NCBI RefSeq assembly: GCF_021502725.1
Contig: NZ_JAKFFS010000001.1
Location: forward strand, 744,001-808,000
Origin: Dyadobacter sp. CY345
Lineage (GTDB): Bacteria > Bacteroidota > Bacteroidia > Cytophagales > Spirosomataceae
Direction: 5' to 3'
Length of the DNA stretch: 64,000 bases
Shown here one piece after another: positions 1-9,193 of the stretch. Positions within the stretch are counted from its first letter, which is position 1; every line of letters starts with the position of its first letter. The notes under the pieces were generated by a model. The model made no database searches. It had not been told where the DNA came from and saw only the letters and a program-made list of their open reading frames with translations. The position numbers and the translations under genes were made by a program.

Positions 1-36
1 TTGAATGTCTGCTTTCAGTATTGCTTCAATCGTCAT
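1..36 (-). CDS. possible 5' end of a gene leaving the window
   Basis: Reading leftward on the minus strand, an ATG is followed by eleven further open codons (MTIEAILKADIQ) before the window ends. The AT-rich 300 bases to its right carry no other gene, which fits a gene start here. Twelve residues are too few to name a family, and a chance open stretch is possible. Confidence 0.35.
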   Translation of the reverse strand, partial: MTIEAILKADIQ

Positions 37-186
37 GAATATTGTTTTTATTGAATTTCGGAAGTATCAATCAAAAATTAAATAACATTCCTCTAAGTTT
101 TTATTTGATTAAAAATATTTTTACATTAATAGACATTATCAAAAATGCAATTGTAATACCGTTAGTTAATCGCATTCCAGTACCAG

Positions 187-225
187 CCGGTCATTTATAG
201 TTATATTTTTTCTATAAATGCACGG
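187..225. repeat. hairpin in the gap before the first full gene
   Basis: Two 14-base arms pair at 12 positions around an 11-base, mostly T loop. The core arms are CATTTATAG and CTATAAATG. There is no T-tract right after it, so terminator function is uncertain. The rest of positions 37-355 is AT-rich with nothing else I recognise. Confidence 0.45.
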
Positions 226-355
226 ACTAAAAATTACAGACAATAGCTAATAAGCATGTTATGGAAATCGTGGTAAGCTTTGCTGATTATGTTTTTCTTT
301 TAAATACAAAATTAGGGTAAATATTGAACAGACTTACACCCCGCGACAAGAACTT

Positions 356-1912
356 ATGAAGAACCGTTTACTATTTGTGATACAAAGTTGTCTGATCATA
401 CAATTTTGCTTCTTTGGACCTTCAAAGGTTCATGCACAATTAGAGCAATCTGATCGTTTGGAAATTCCTACAAATTCGTCTCGCTCTGAGATGTTTGAAG
501 TGTTTACGCTGGGCAACGGCGGACTTTTGGCGCTCGTTCGCGGTGATGCCAGTTTTGGAAATAGAAATGAAAGTTGGGACTTTACGCGTTATGACACGTC
601 GCTAAACCCGGTCTGGCGAGTGAATTACAAGCTAGACTATCGCTATATCCCGGTTATGGCCTATCAGGGAGAGCATTTTGGATACTGGTTATTTGCTCAG
701 CCTGACACGGATCATTTCCTTTTTTTGCAGATGAATTATAACGACGGCGTTATCGAAAGCTATAAAGGGAATTTGCTTTCCGGGATAGACGTACAGCAAT
801 TTAAAGTAATTGGAAGCAAAGCAATTGTAGCCGGATACCATCGGTCACGACCTGTCGTTGTCGTTCATTCCTTTTTTGATCAGTCGTCGAAAGTTTTGCC
901 TGGACTGTATGAAAAGAATACGGAACTGAATAATGTCGATATTAATGAACAGGATGGAATAATTAATGTGATCACGTATGCTTACAGAAAGAAAAACTGC
1001 GTATTTGAAATCAAGACTTATTCTTATGAAGGCAAATTTCTGAAAAAGACTGCGTTAAGTGATCCACGAAATAGTTTGATCTCAGGTCAAATTGTACCGC
1101 TGAACGCTGATGATTCGTACCTAATTGGGAATTATTCTGTTGGCTGCACTCCTTATTCACAGGGTTTGTACATAACCCATATCGCTGATAATGAACCGGA
1201 AAAGCCTGAATTTATCGAGTTTTCTGAGTTGCAGAATTTCTTCAATTATATGAAGCCAAAACGTCGCCAGCGGATGATGGACCGGATTGGTAAACGGAAA
1301 AGTCTAGGGAAGGAAAACAGATTTAGGTATCGTCTGCTTGTTCATGAACTAATTCAGACTGAAGACGAAATTGTGCTGGTTGCCGAAGTTTATTATCCAA
1401 ATCAGCGTGCAGGATCCCCGATGATGGTCACAAATGGGGTCACTCGGCCATATAATGCACGTTCATTGGAAGGATTCCGCTATACACATGCGATTGTTTG
1501 CGGCTTCGACCGTAATGGAAAGTTCAAGTGGGATAATTGTATTCCGATTAAAGACCTTACAAGTTTTGAATTGCAGGAAATGGTGCAGTTAACGCCCGTC
1601 AACGATTATTTTATTCTTGCATATCCGCAGGAAGGTACAATTCACACCGAGGTGATCAACCGGGATAAGGTTGTCGTTGAAACTGAAAAATTCAAGATCA
1701 GCGCAAAATCTGAATCGGATAAGGTTATCAATAATGAAAACGCATATCTGGCACCGTGGTATGGGCAATATTTTCTTGCTTACGGGATGCAGCGCGTTGG
1801 TCCGTCTTCGATCGGGCAGGGCAGGGATGTTTTTTACATCAACAAACTAACTTACAAAACGGAAAGTATCAATAAGGCAGAAAACAGACAGGGAATGAAT
1901 GTGCCGCGATGA
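356..1912 (+). CDS. secreted protein of unknown function
   Basis: A 518-residue protein that I do not recognise. It starts with a clear signal peptide: Lys/Arg at positions 2-4, a hydrophobic stretch to about residue 24, and a likely cut after VHA before QLEQ, so the mature protein is periplasmic or outer-membrane associated. There is no transmembrane helix afterwards. The body alternates short beta-like segments with aromatic residues and repeated GY/GN turns, which could be a beta-propeller, but no catalytic motif is visible. It is transcribed alone and convergent with pyrR, separated by heptad repeat arrays. Function should be left open. Confidence 0.8.
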   Translation: MKNRLLFVIQSCLIIQFCFFGPSKVHAQLEQSDRLEIPTNSSRSEMFEVFTLGNGGLLALVRGDASFGNRNESWDFTRYDTSLNPVWRVNYKLDYRYIPVMAYQGEHFGYWLFAQPDTDHFLFLQMNYNDGVIESYKGNLLSGIDVQQFKVIGSKAIVAGYHRSRPVVVVHSFFDQSSKVLPGLYEKNTELNNVDINEQDGIINVITYAYRKKNCVFEIKTYSYEGKFLKKTALSDPRNSLISGQIVPLNADDSYLIGNYSVGCTPYSQGLYITHIADNEPEKPEFIEFSELQNFFNYMKPKRRQRMMDRIGKRKSLGKENRFRYRLLVHELIQTEDEIVLVAEVYYPNQRAGSPMMVTNGVTRPYNARSLEGFRYTHAIVCGFDRNGKFKWDNCIPIKDLTSFELQEMVQLTPVNDYFILAYPQEGTIHTEVINRDKVVVETEKFKISAKSESDKVINNENAYLAPWYGQYFLAYGMQRVGPSSIGQGRDVFYINKLTYKTESINKAENRQGMNVPR

Positions 1913-1914
1913 AG

Positions 1915-1984
1915 TTAATTGTTAATGGTTAAGGGTTAATTATTAATGGTTAAGGGTTAATTATTAATTATTAATGGTTAATGT
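1915..1984 (+). repeat. heptad TTAANNN array, plus orientation (10 units)
   Basis: Ten exact 7-base steps, each beginning TTAA (variants TTAATTG, TTAATGG, TTAAGGG, TTAATTA, TTAATGT), starting two bases after the stop codon of the preceding gene. The complementary array lies at 2101-2177, so the two can pair as arms of a long hairpin around about 116 bases. Both lie between convergent genes. Confidence 0.9.
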
Positions 1985-2100
1985 GTTTGCGCTGGTAGGG
2001 CTCTGAATTAAACTTAATGATTCTTTTAAGTTAATTTAAGTCTCAATTCTTTTCAAAAGAAAGTGAAGATATTGGTTCAGAGTTGCAACTACTCTAATCA

Positions 2101-2177
2101 TTAACCCTGAACAATTAACCCTTGAACATTAACCCTTAACCATTAACCCTTAACCATTAATAATTAACCATTAATAA
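2101..2177 (-). repeat. heptad array, opposite orientation (11 units)
   Basis: Eleven 7-base steps, mostly TTAACCC, TTAACCA and TTAATAA, with two decayed units (TGAACAA, TTGAACA). It ends exactly at the pyrR stop codon. The units are the reverse complements of those in the array at 1915-1984. Confidence 0.9.
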
Positions 2178-2717
2178 TCAATCTACCATCCAAATATGGT
2201 CGGCTTCGAAGCCTTGTTCTTTCCACTCAACCAGAACGCGCTGGCTTTCGAGGGTATTTACTTTCATTCCGAAATAATCCGGTTCGATCGGCAGTTCCCG
2301 GTTGTAGCGCCGATCAATTAATACCATAAGTTCAACCATTTTCGGTCGGCCAAAGGCTGTCATAGCATCCAGCGCAGCGCGAACCATTCGGCCACTGGCC
2401 AATACGTCGTCAATAAGTATAACCCGCTTTCCTTCGATCAGAAACGGGACATTTGTTTTATTTGGTAATAAGGGAGAATCTCTGCGACGAAAATCGTCAC
2501 GGTAGAAGGTTGCATCAAGATGTCCTAATGGAATGTTCCTTCCGGTCCTTTCACGCAATTCAGCAACAACACGCTCTGCAAAAAAAATACCCCTGGGCTG
2601 CAATCCCATAATCACAGTATTGTCAAAGTCCTGATGATTTTCAATAAGTTCCTGACATAACCTGCTGGTCATAATCTCTAACAGAGGGCTGCTTAAAATA
2701 AGTCGTTTGATAGACAT
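2178..2717 (-). CDS. pyrR: PyrR-like phosphoribosyltransferase / pyr regulator
   Basis: A 179-residue type I phosphoribosyltransferase, matching the usual PyrR length. The PRPP-binding motif is plain (GKRVILIDDVLASGRM, about residues 96-111), and the N-terminal MGLQPRG stretch and the DATFYRDDF segment are typical of PyrR. PyrR proteins bind UMP and pyr mRNA and have weak uracil phosphoribosyltransferase activity. Whether RNA binding is kept in Bacteroidota cannot be seen here, and no pyr gene is adjacent. It is a single-gene unit, convergent with the secreted protein to its left and divergent from pth. Its stop codon abuts the heptad repeats. Confidence 0.9.
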   Translation of the reverse strand: MSIKRLILSSPLLEIMTSRLCQELIENHQDFDNTVIMGLQPRGIFFAERVVAELRERTGRNIPLGHLDATFYRDDFRRRDSPLLPNKTNVPFLIEGKRVILIDDVLASGRMVRAALDAMTAFGRPKMVELMVLIDRRYNRELPIEPDYFGMKVNTLESQRVLVEWKEQGFEADHIWMVD

Positions 2718-2881
2718 GGTAATAATTCGCTGAATTTTAGCCTAAATTAAGCTCACATTTACGAAATCAAAAACTTTTCATATTAATAAGTAGAATATTT
2801 GCTGGAAAGAAGATGGCTGGAAGATATCTAATTTCATGATTCGAAAGCTTTAATCTAATTTTGAGCTATAATTATGACAAT

Positions 2882-2914
2882 CCTGTGTTTGACAAAGTAA
2901 ATGCTGAACACAGG
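2882..2914 (+). promoter_or_regulatory. inverted repeat upstream of pth
   Basis: Perfect 8-base arms CCTGTGTT and AACACAGG with a 17-base spacer, ending 63 bases before the pth start. It could be an operator or a 5' leader hairpin. Only the symmetry is seen. Confidence 0.35.
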
Positions 2915-2977
2915 CAATAGTTTTTTCACCCAGGTGAGCCAAAAAAATGTGGTTCATTCAAAATTGAACAAGTAGTA

Positions 2978-3538
2978 ATGAAATATCTGATCGCGGGACT
3001 AGGAAATATAGGCCCGGAATATGCATTTACAAGGCACAATATCGGCTTCATGGTTCTGGACAGACTTGCAGCTCAAAACGATTTTAAATTCACTTTCGAA
3101 AAATTGGCGTTTGTGGCGGAGTGGAAATATAAAGGCCGTCAATTCTATTTTATTAAGCCAACCACTTTTATGAATTTGAGTGGAAAAGCCATCCGCTATT
3201 ACATGGATCAGTATAAAATCCCCAAAGAAAACTTGCTGGTTATTGTTGACGAATTGCAATTGCCGTTTGGCACTCTAAGGATTAAGCCGAAAGGAAGCCA
3301 TGGCGGACACAACGGATTGAGAAATATTGAAGAAATGTTAGGCACATCGGAATATCCCAGACTGCGCTTTGGAATAGGGAATAATTTTTCTCGTGGAAGG
3401 CAAGTAGATTACGTCTTAAAACCTTTTTCCAATGAAGAAATGTCAGAAATACAAATATTTTTGGACACAGCCGGAGATATGGTAACGGCGTTTTGTACTT
3501 TGGGAATACAATATGCTATGAATAATTACAATCAATGA
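2978..3538 (+). CDS. pth: peptidyl-tRNA hydrolase
   Basis: A 186-residue protein of standard Pth length. It hydrolyses the ester bond of peptidyl-tRNA released from stalled ribosomes, freeing tRNA in the cytoplasm. The N-terminus LIAGLGNIGPEYAFTRHN carries the family signature including the catalytic His20. FIKPTTFMNLSG and VIVDELQLPFG hold the conserved Asn and Asp, and GSHGGHNGLRN is the substrate-binding loop. It stands alone with no close neighbour on its strand. Confidence 0.97.
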   Translation: MKYLIAGLGNIGPEYAFTRHNIGFMVLDRLAAQNDFKFTFEKLAFVAEWKYKGRQFYFIKPTTFMNLSGKAIRYYMDQYKIPKENLLVIVDELQLPFGTLRIKPKGSHGGHNGLRNIEEMLGTSEYPRLRFGIGNNFSRGRQVDYVLKPFSNEEMSEIQIFLDTAGDMVTAFCTLGIQYAMNNYNQ

Positions 3539-4165
3539 TTGTATTTTTTGAAGAATATATAAATATTTCAAGAATGTAGTTTATTTGGTTAATTTAATTA
3601 TCGTAAAATATTATTTTTATTGAAATATGATAATCAGTTGTTAATTGTAAATTTTATTAAAAACATTTGCATTTATTCCAAACAATATTCTGTTTTGATC
3701 ATTATCAATAATTTGTAATATCAAAATTTATGATGACATTTGTATATCAAAACAAGGCAATAAGAATTGAATAAATCCATGAAGCTGAATTAAATATGTA
3801 TTATATTTGTATTCATATTACGGAGAGAAGATTTTGCCAATGTCTGTTGAAATATTCAATTTGAAACTCTTTTATTCCTGATTGATCTGAAATATAGATT
3901 TAATCGTATGTTGGATAAGAAATTTCAATTTGGTGAAACGAAAAAATTGAAGTATTATTGACACTAGTGTGACTTTGTTAAATAAAATGAGTCCAAAGTA
4001 GGTAATTCAAACAAGGGACGATTTATAAAAGAAATATTTTTGACCTGAATGGTCTAACACCTGATTATTAGTGATTATTGAAAATAACAAAAGATCATCT
4101 ACTATCAGTCTGTAATTCAGTCAAATAAAGATAAGAAAAGGTTAAGGGTTTAGGAATAGTCAGTA
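3539..4165. other. long AT-rich gap with no recognisable gene
   Basis: About 630 bases of strongly AT-rich sequence between pth and the OmpA-like gene. No open frame of coding character was seen on either strand. One TATATTTG match to the Bacteroidota -7 consensus lies at 3802-3809 on the plus strand, and a strong hairpin with a T-run ends the gap. That would allow a non-coding transcript, but nothing further supports one. Confidence 0.5.
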
Positions 4166-4198
4166 TAAAGCCGTCTTCATGAGATGGCTTTATCTTTT
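4164..4198 (+). terminator. hairpin followed by a T-run
   Basis: Arms beginning ATAAAGCC and ending GGCTTTAT continue inward (TCT/AGA) to a five-base loop, and CTTTTT follows on the plus strand. The hairpin overlaps the stop codon of the minus-strand OmpA-like gene. It can serve as that gene's 3' hairpin and as a plus-strand terminator. Confidence 0.65.
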
Positions 4199-5596
4199 TA
4201 TAGGCTCAGCCCAAACTTCAACGCGACGGTTTAACCTCCGTAACTCTTCTGATAAATTTTTTTGATTAGGCCGGGTAGAACCATAGCCGACTCCTTGAAT
4301 ACGATCGTCACTTATTCCTTTTCCTCTTAGATAATCTCGCACAACATTGACGCGCTGGTTGGATAAGAGTAAGTTTTTATCAAAATCACCGATGTTATCC
4401 GTATGCCCTTTAAGCATAATTTTTAAATCTGTACGTGTTTGAAAATAGGAAATCATAGAATCCAGTTGCGCCTTTGCGGGTAATTCCAGCGTATCATTAC
4501 TTTGATTAAAAAGTAATGTTAACAAAGGACTATCAAATGTTTCAGGTTTTAGGCTGATCAGTGATTTCACTTCTGTAGACTGCGCAGTAGTTCTTACGGG
4601 AATACTTCTGGTTTGAAATCCCGGTGCGTTTACAGATATTTTATATGATTCGTGCGGTTTTAATTGAAAAGTATATCCACCATTTTTCACATTGGTTTTG
4701 GCCACAAGAGAATCATTGACTGATTTTCTTACCGATACTTCGGCATTTTCAACTGCATTCAGGTTTTTTCCTTCAAAAACTTTCCCTGATACCCGGACCA
4801 ATCTGGTATCTAAAACAGGTATTTTTTCATCTTCTACTTTGCTTTCCTCTTTCACCTTTTCAATTTCGGCAACGATCTCTTTTGGAGCGCGGCTTATCGT
4901 CTGATAACTTCTGCGTATAAAAACAGGAGTCATAACCCGGTCATATACACGTATCAACGCAACGGAGCCGGCACTTGCTTCATGATTCGCAACCAAGTCA
5001 TCCTGAAATAAATTCAGAACCTGCTCATTATCAAGAACTCCTTCCGTACCCGGATCTTTAAATTCTACCTTCGACAAACCGTTCACATACATTTTTATGA
5101 CCTTGGTTTCAAAGTCTCTAGAATAAACGTAGTGAATGTATTGGTTAGCCCTAACCGGTGCTTTTTCACCAATAGCGAAATCGTAGAAGTTCAATTTTCC
5201 ATCATAAATGTAACTTCCATAATCACTTTTGCGGTTCTTGAAATCAAGTACGCGTTTCCAGCTATCGAGCTCATTCAATTTAAAATAAATCTCCACGGTA
5301 AAAGATTTATTTAAAAAACCGTTTGCCTCCTTATTGTTAAATTGTAATCCTGAATTTTTTTCAAACTGATAGACCGTTCTGATGATCTCCGGAACGCCGT
5401 TTTCACCACTTCCAGGAACCTTCTCTTTTATAAACTGGCCCGCTTGTCCCAACTGATGTAACGCTGGCCCACCTTTTTCAATAGGCAGCAAGCCATTATT
5501 GAAATCATATGTCCACTGGCTTTGCGAAAAAACTGAAAAATAGGAGTGGCTTAGAAGAAGAGCAAAAAGCCACTTTACATTTTTTTTACTAATCAT
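4190..5596 (-). CDS. OmpA-family envelope protein with LamG-like and carboxypeptidase-regulatory-like domains
   Basis: 468 residues from the chosen ATG, which begins MISKKNVKWLFALLL and gives a proper signal peptide ending near VFSQ. An upstream in-frame start would put 46 unlikely residues before it and overlap the divergent gene. Order: signal peptide; a LamG/concanavalin-like region (about 25-240, with FTVEIYFKLNELDSWKRV); a carboxypeptidase-regulatory-like beta-sandwich (about 265-345); and a C-terminal OmpA domain (LKGHTDNIGDFDKNLLLSNQ, RVEVWAE) that binds peptidoglycan. It probably anchors the outer membrane to the cell wall; the ligand of the LamG part is unknown. Confidence 0.88.
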   Translation of the reverse strand: MISKKNVKWLFALLLSHSYFSVFSQSQWTYDFNNGLLPIEKGGPALHQLGQAGQFIKEKVPGSGENGVPEIIRTVYQFEKNSGLQFNNKEANGFLNKSFTVEIYFKLNELDSWKRVLDFKNRKSDYGSYIYDGKLNFYDFAIGEKAPVRANQYIHYVYSRDFETKVIKMYVNGLSKVEFKDPGTEGVLDNEQVLNLFQDDLVANHEASAGSVALIRVYDRVMTPVFIRRSYQTISRAPKEIVAEIEKVKEESKVEDEKIPVLDTRLVRVSGKVFEGKNLNAVENAEVSVRKSVNDSLVAKTNVKNGGYTFQLKPHESYKISVNAPGFQTRSIPVRTTAQSTEVKSLISLKPETFDSPLLTLLFNQSNDTLELPAKAQLDSMISYFQTRTDLKIMLKGHTDNIGDFDKNLLLSNQRVNVVRDYLRGKGISDDRIQGVGYGSTRPNQKNLSEELRRLNRRVEVWAEPIKR

Positions 5597-5669
5597 CTTC
5601 AAAAATATAAAAAAGACAGGTTGAAGCCGAAACGGTTCTTGTATTTTTGAAACATAATTACTTTTAAGC

Positions 5670-6560
5670 GTGAAAAATATTTTAATAGGTCTCGTTTTTT
5701 CCATTCTATGGGCCTCTGCTTCCGTAGCAACCAAATTTGGAGTCCAGTCTGCATCTCCTTTGATATTAGCAAACGTTCGTTTTTTTATCGCAGGTATACT
5801 GCTGTTAGGTTTTTCTTACATTTTTAGCAAAGATGAGGCTTATAAACTTCCAAACCGAAAGGAATTTATGCAGCTTGGTTTATTCGGTTTTTTAAATACA
5901 ACGCTGTATCTCGGTTTGTATGTAATGGCGATGAAATTTACCGCCGCCGGTATTGGCAGCCTGGCTGTTTCGATAAATCCCTTAATGATTGTTTTATTGT
6001 CGGCATGGTGGCTTAGCCGGCGTCCACGGATTGGTGAGTGGATCGGTATTATTTTAGGCATGTTGGGCGTAGGCATTGCAACCTATCCGCTTCTGGACGG
6101 AGCAACTACCAAAATTGAAGGTATATTGATACTGCTTGTTAGCATGATTGCCGTTTCGGCGGCCAGTGTATATTATGCGACAATCGAATGGAAATTGCCG
6201 AATCTGCTGATCAATGGCTGGCAGGTTACGCTGGGAGGTATATTTTTGCTTCCGTTCACATTAATTTTCGGAGATTTCTCTGTGACAACCTGGGATTTTA
6301 GATTCTGGGGATCTGTATTGTGGCTGAGTCTGGCTGTTTCAATAGCCGGATTAATTTGTTGGTTTTATTTGTTAAGAATCGATCCAGTTCGCGCTTCATT
6401 ATGGCTTTTCCTTTGTCCATTATTTGGCTTCTTTTTCGCCTGGCGGCTCATGGACGAGCAGGTTACCATTTACACCGTCGCCGGAACACTGTTTGTTATT
6501 GTCGGATTATATTTTGGACAAAAAGCAAAAATCAGTAGCGGTGTGGCTATAAAAAAATAG
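5670..6560 (+). CDS. EamA-family (DMT) transporter
   Basis: A 296-residue integral membrane protein with about ten hydrophobic helices arranged as two EamA repeats, the usual size for drug/metabolite transporters of the RhaT/YdcZ type. It starts at GTG; the first residues MKNILIGLVFSILWASASVATKFG are a typical EamA first helix. Substrate cannot be told from sequence; family members export amino acids, nucleotides or small metabolites. It is divergent from the OmpA-like gene, 73 bases apart, and convergent with phzF across a shared terminator. Confidence 0.9.
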   Translation: MKNILIGLVFSILWASASVATKFGVQSASPLILANVRFFIAGILLLGFSYIFSKDEAYKLPNRKEFMQLGLFGFLNTTLYLGLYVMAMKFTAAGIGSLAVSINPLMIVLLSAWWLSRRPRIGEWIGIILGMLGVGIATYPLLDGATTKIEGILILLVSMIAVSAASVYYATIEWKLPNLLINGWQVTLGGIFLLPFTLIFGDFSVTTWDFRFWGSVLWLSLAVSIAGLICWFYLLRIDPVRASLWLFLCPLFGFFFAWRLMDEQVTIYTVAGTLFVIVGLYFGQKAKISSGVAIKK

Positions 6561-6604
6561 TCATTCTCAGGTTTTTAACTCTGAAAATGACTACCCTTTT
6601 TATG
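6558..6604. terminator. bidirectional terminator
   Basis: Arms TAGTCATT and AATGACTA with further inner pairing (TCAG/CTGA). The plus strand continues CCCTTTTTA and the minus strand continues with seven Ts. It sits between the convergent EamA and PhzF genes and includes the EamA stop codon. Confidence 0.8.
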
Positions 6605-6616
6605 AAGTTTTAACAA

Positions 6617-7405
6617 TTAATCAGTTTCAATTTGTCCACTTAAATATAAACGCGCCTGGCCTCCGATATTAACGCGTTCACCGTCAATATCACATTTTAG
6701 AAAGCCACCACGTTTCGAAAGTTGTTTTGCAGTAAGGTTTGTTTTTTCAAGTTTTTCAGACCAATAAGGAATTAATGTTGTATGTGCCGAACCTGTTACC
6801 GGATCCTCATCAACACCTGACTGCGGGGCAAAGAACCGAGATACGAAATCAACATCGTCGCCAGGTGCGGTGACGATAATCCCTCTTGCAGGGATCGTCG
6901 AAAGGACGATTATATCAAAATCAAGATCTCGAACTTCCGCTTCTGTATCTAAAACGACCATGTAGTCTGTTTTGCCTTTGTATACTTCCAATATTACCGC
7001 ATCCCGTAATCCTTCCATCAAGGCCGGAGGCGGCACTGCGATGTGGTACTGGTCAACAGGAAAATTTAATGTCAACCAATTATCCTTGCAAAGTACGGTC
7101 AATTCGCCACTCAGAGATTCAAATTTAATAAGATCACCTTCATAACCCTGAATATTGAAAATGACGTAGGCAGAAGCGAGCGTAGCATGTCCGCAAAGCT
7201 CGACTTCCAGAAAAGGTGTGAACCATCGAATGTGATACCCATTTTCTGTTGGGACGTAAAATGCGGTTTCTGCAAGATTGTTTTCCGCAGCAATATCTTG
7301 CAATGTTTCATTCGGCAACCAATTTTCTAGAGGAACAACCGCAGCTGGGTTGCCAGCAAAAAGCTGATCGGTAAATGCGTCTATTTGATATATATTTAGT
7401 TTCAT
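6617..7405 (-). CDS. PhzF-family isomerase/epimerase-like protein
   Basis: 262 residues, matching the PhzF family, cytoplasmic and with a diaminopimelate-epimerase-type double fold. Diagnostic are the N-terminus YQIDAFTDQLFAGNPAAVV, the catalytic glutamate in NNLAETAFYV (residue 46), CGHATLASAYV, and DEDPVTGSAHTTLIPYW. In phenazine producers PhzF isomerises DHHA, but no phenazine genes are here, and most homologues in non-producers have unknown substrates. Functional name beyond the family is not justified. Confidence 0.92.
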   Translation of the reverse strand: MKLNIYQIDAFTDQLFAGNPAAVVPLENWLPNETLQDIAAENNLAETAFYVPTENGYHIRWFTPFLEVELCGHATLASAYVIFNIQGYEGDLIKFESLSGELTVLCKDNWLTLNFPVDQYHIAVPPPALMEGLRDAVILEVYKGKTDYMVVLDTEAEVRDLDFDIIVLSTIPARGIIVTAPGDDVDFVSRFFAPQSGVDEDPVTGSAHTTLIPYWSEKLEKTNLTAKQLSKRGGFLKCDIDGERVNIGGQARLYLSGQIETD

Positions 7406-7642
7406 CTATTTTGGGCCAGGGTGTTAATTTATTCCAAGGTATTAATTTTTTTTTCTATAAAACGTAGTCGTGAATGGAATTTTTCAAGAAATTTATTAAA
7501 ATCTGATTAGGTTCTGATATTATCAATCCAACCATGATCATTTCAGGAATGTCAATTAGTATACGTTTAATTCTATTTCAATAAGCCAAGCCACACTTAA
7601 ACGAATCTTTTCTCACGAATTGTTCAACAACTTAAATAAACT

Positions 7643-9193
7643 TTAACGTCTCCTGTTTTTCATACGTAAATAAACGCCGTTGGTCCAGCCAAAGCCCTCC
7701 TGGATGTCGTATTCTCCGCCACCAGCTTCAAGGTTCGTATCAGAAACGTTATATTTTTCCATCATTTTTCCCGTTCTCTTGAATTCTTTTTCATTCAAAG
7801 ACAACCATTCGTCGCTCAGTTCATTGGCAGTTTTATGGAAATTATAATTCCTAAGTCCCTTATAAGTGATCCATTGTAAAGGTGCCCAGCCATTTGGCGC
7901 ATCCCATTGCTGTCCGGATTTGACCGCAGTGGTTAGCAAACCTCCGGAACGCATGAATTGCAACCTTATGTATTTTCTGACATAATGCGACTGTTGTTTT
8001 TTTGCCAGTTTAAAAAACAACGGAAAAGTCCCTGCCAATGTAACAGCTTTTGTAAAATCCATTTTTACGAAATTGTAGTCCATATAATAATTGCGACTTT
8101 CGTCCCAAAAATATTTTTCCACCGCCTCGGATCTCATATTTGCTTTACTCTCATAAAGATTGAAATTTTCATAATCTTCATTGAGAAGGTATGCTTCCGC
8201 CAGCGTTTTCTCAAGATGATGCATAAGGCAGTTTAAATCGATCGGCAGAATATCCGTCGTCTGGATCGATGAAAAATCATTTTCATCCTGAAACCACCGG
8301 CTACTAAAATCCCATCCGGATTCTGCGGCAGCGCGAAGATGGCGATAGACAGATTCCGGAGAAACGTTATGACGCTCCACAGCCTCATCTGCCAATTCAA
8401 TATCTTCCTTGTAGGCTTCCGGGCGAGGTGTTGATTTGTCATCCCAGTAACGATTTAATAAAACGCCATTTGGCAATCGAACCACGCGGCGATATGCGGT
8501 AAAATCTTCCTTTGAAGAGTTCCCTTCATCCATCCAGTAATCATACTCACGCTGCATCTGAGGAAGATATTTTTTTAAAATTTTCTTTCCTTCCATTTCG
8601 CTGTAAAGTCGCACCATTAGTGAAAAGAATGGCGGCTGAGAGCGGCTTAAATAATAAGTACGGTTTCCAGTCGGGACATGGCCGAACTCATTGATCAGAT
8701 ATGAAAAGTTGTTGACCATATTTTCGATCAGATCAACCCTGCCGCATTCTTTCAGCCCAAGCATAGTAAAATAACTATCCCAGTAATATATTTCCCGGAA
8801 TCGTCCACCTGGAACCACGTATGGATGTGGCAAAGGGATCAGCGAGCCTCCTCGCTCCTGGCTTTCCGGCTGACGGGTAAGGTAGGGCCAAAGTTTTCTG
8901 ATATGCTGTTCGGTTGTTAAATCCGTATCGGGCGTATACTCCACCTTAATTTCAGCTGGAATTTTGAAATGATCATGCACGAATTTATCCAGATTAAATT
9001 CAGGATCGTTTTTTTCGTGGTGATACTTTTCTATAATTAAAACAGGATCTTCCAAAGGGATACAATCCGCAAAGGTTTTCGAATCTTTGAAAATATGACT
9101 ATTTTGAACATCACTAAAAAAGTTGCCAAACAACTCTTCCGGAGATGTGAGAGACTGACCAAATGTAACCGTAGAGGCAATGAATCCGAACAA
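7643..9193 (-). CDS. treA: periplasmic trehalase (GH37), 5' end doubtful
   Basis: A 516-residue GH37 alpha,alpha-trehalase that splits trehalose into two glucoses. Signature 1 is PGGRFREIYYWDSYFTMLG and signature 2 is GQQWDAPNGWAPLQW, with a Gly-rich GGGEYDIQEGFGWTNGV near the end, so the catalytic domain is complete. The N-terminus is odd: the only available start is a TTG two codons after an in-frame TAA, giving MFGFIASTVTFGQS. That is the back half of a signal peptide (hydrophobic core plus cleavage region) without the positive n-region. A small 5' deletion or frameshift is likely, so export may be lost. Confidence 0.88.
   Translation of the reverse strand: MFGFIASTVTFGQSLTSPEELFGNFFSDVQNSHIFKDSKTFADCIPLEDPVLIIEKYHHEKNDPEFNLDKFVHDHFKIPAEIKVEYTPDTDLTTEQHIRKLWPYLTRQPESQERGGSLIPLPHPYVVPGGRFREIYYWDSYFTMLGLKECGRVDLIENMVNNFSYLINEFGHVPTGNRTYYLSRSQPPFFSLMVRLYSEMEGKKILKKYLPQMQREYDYWMDEGNSSKEDFTAYRRVVRLPNGVLLNRYWDDKSTPRPEAYKEDIELADEAVERHNVSPESVYRHLRAAAESGWDFSSRWFQDENDFSSIQTTDILPIDLNCLMHHLEKTLAEAYLLNEDYENFNLYESKANMRSEAVEKYFWDESRNYYMDYNFVKMDFTKAVTLAGTFPLFFKLAKKQQSHYVRKYIRLQFMRSGGLLTTAVKSGQQWDAPNGWAPLQWITYKGLRNYNFHKTANELSDEWLSLNEKEFKRTGKMMEKYNVSDTNLEAGGGEYDIQEGFGWTNGVYLRMKNRRR

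Noticed and set aside
1915..2177. CRISPR array
   Set aside because: Units are only 7 bases with no spacers; it is a simple tandem repeat.
5597..5734. Longer N-terminus of the OmpA-like protein
   Set aside because: It would overlap the divergent EamA gene and hide a clear signal peptide 46 residues inside.
6617..7405. Phenazine biosynthesis
   Set aside because: Only the PhzF-like protein is present and this family is widespread in non-producers.
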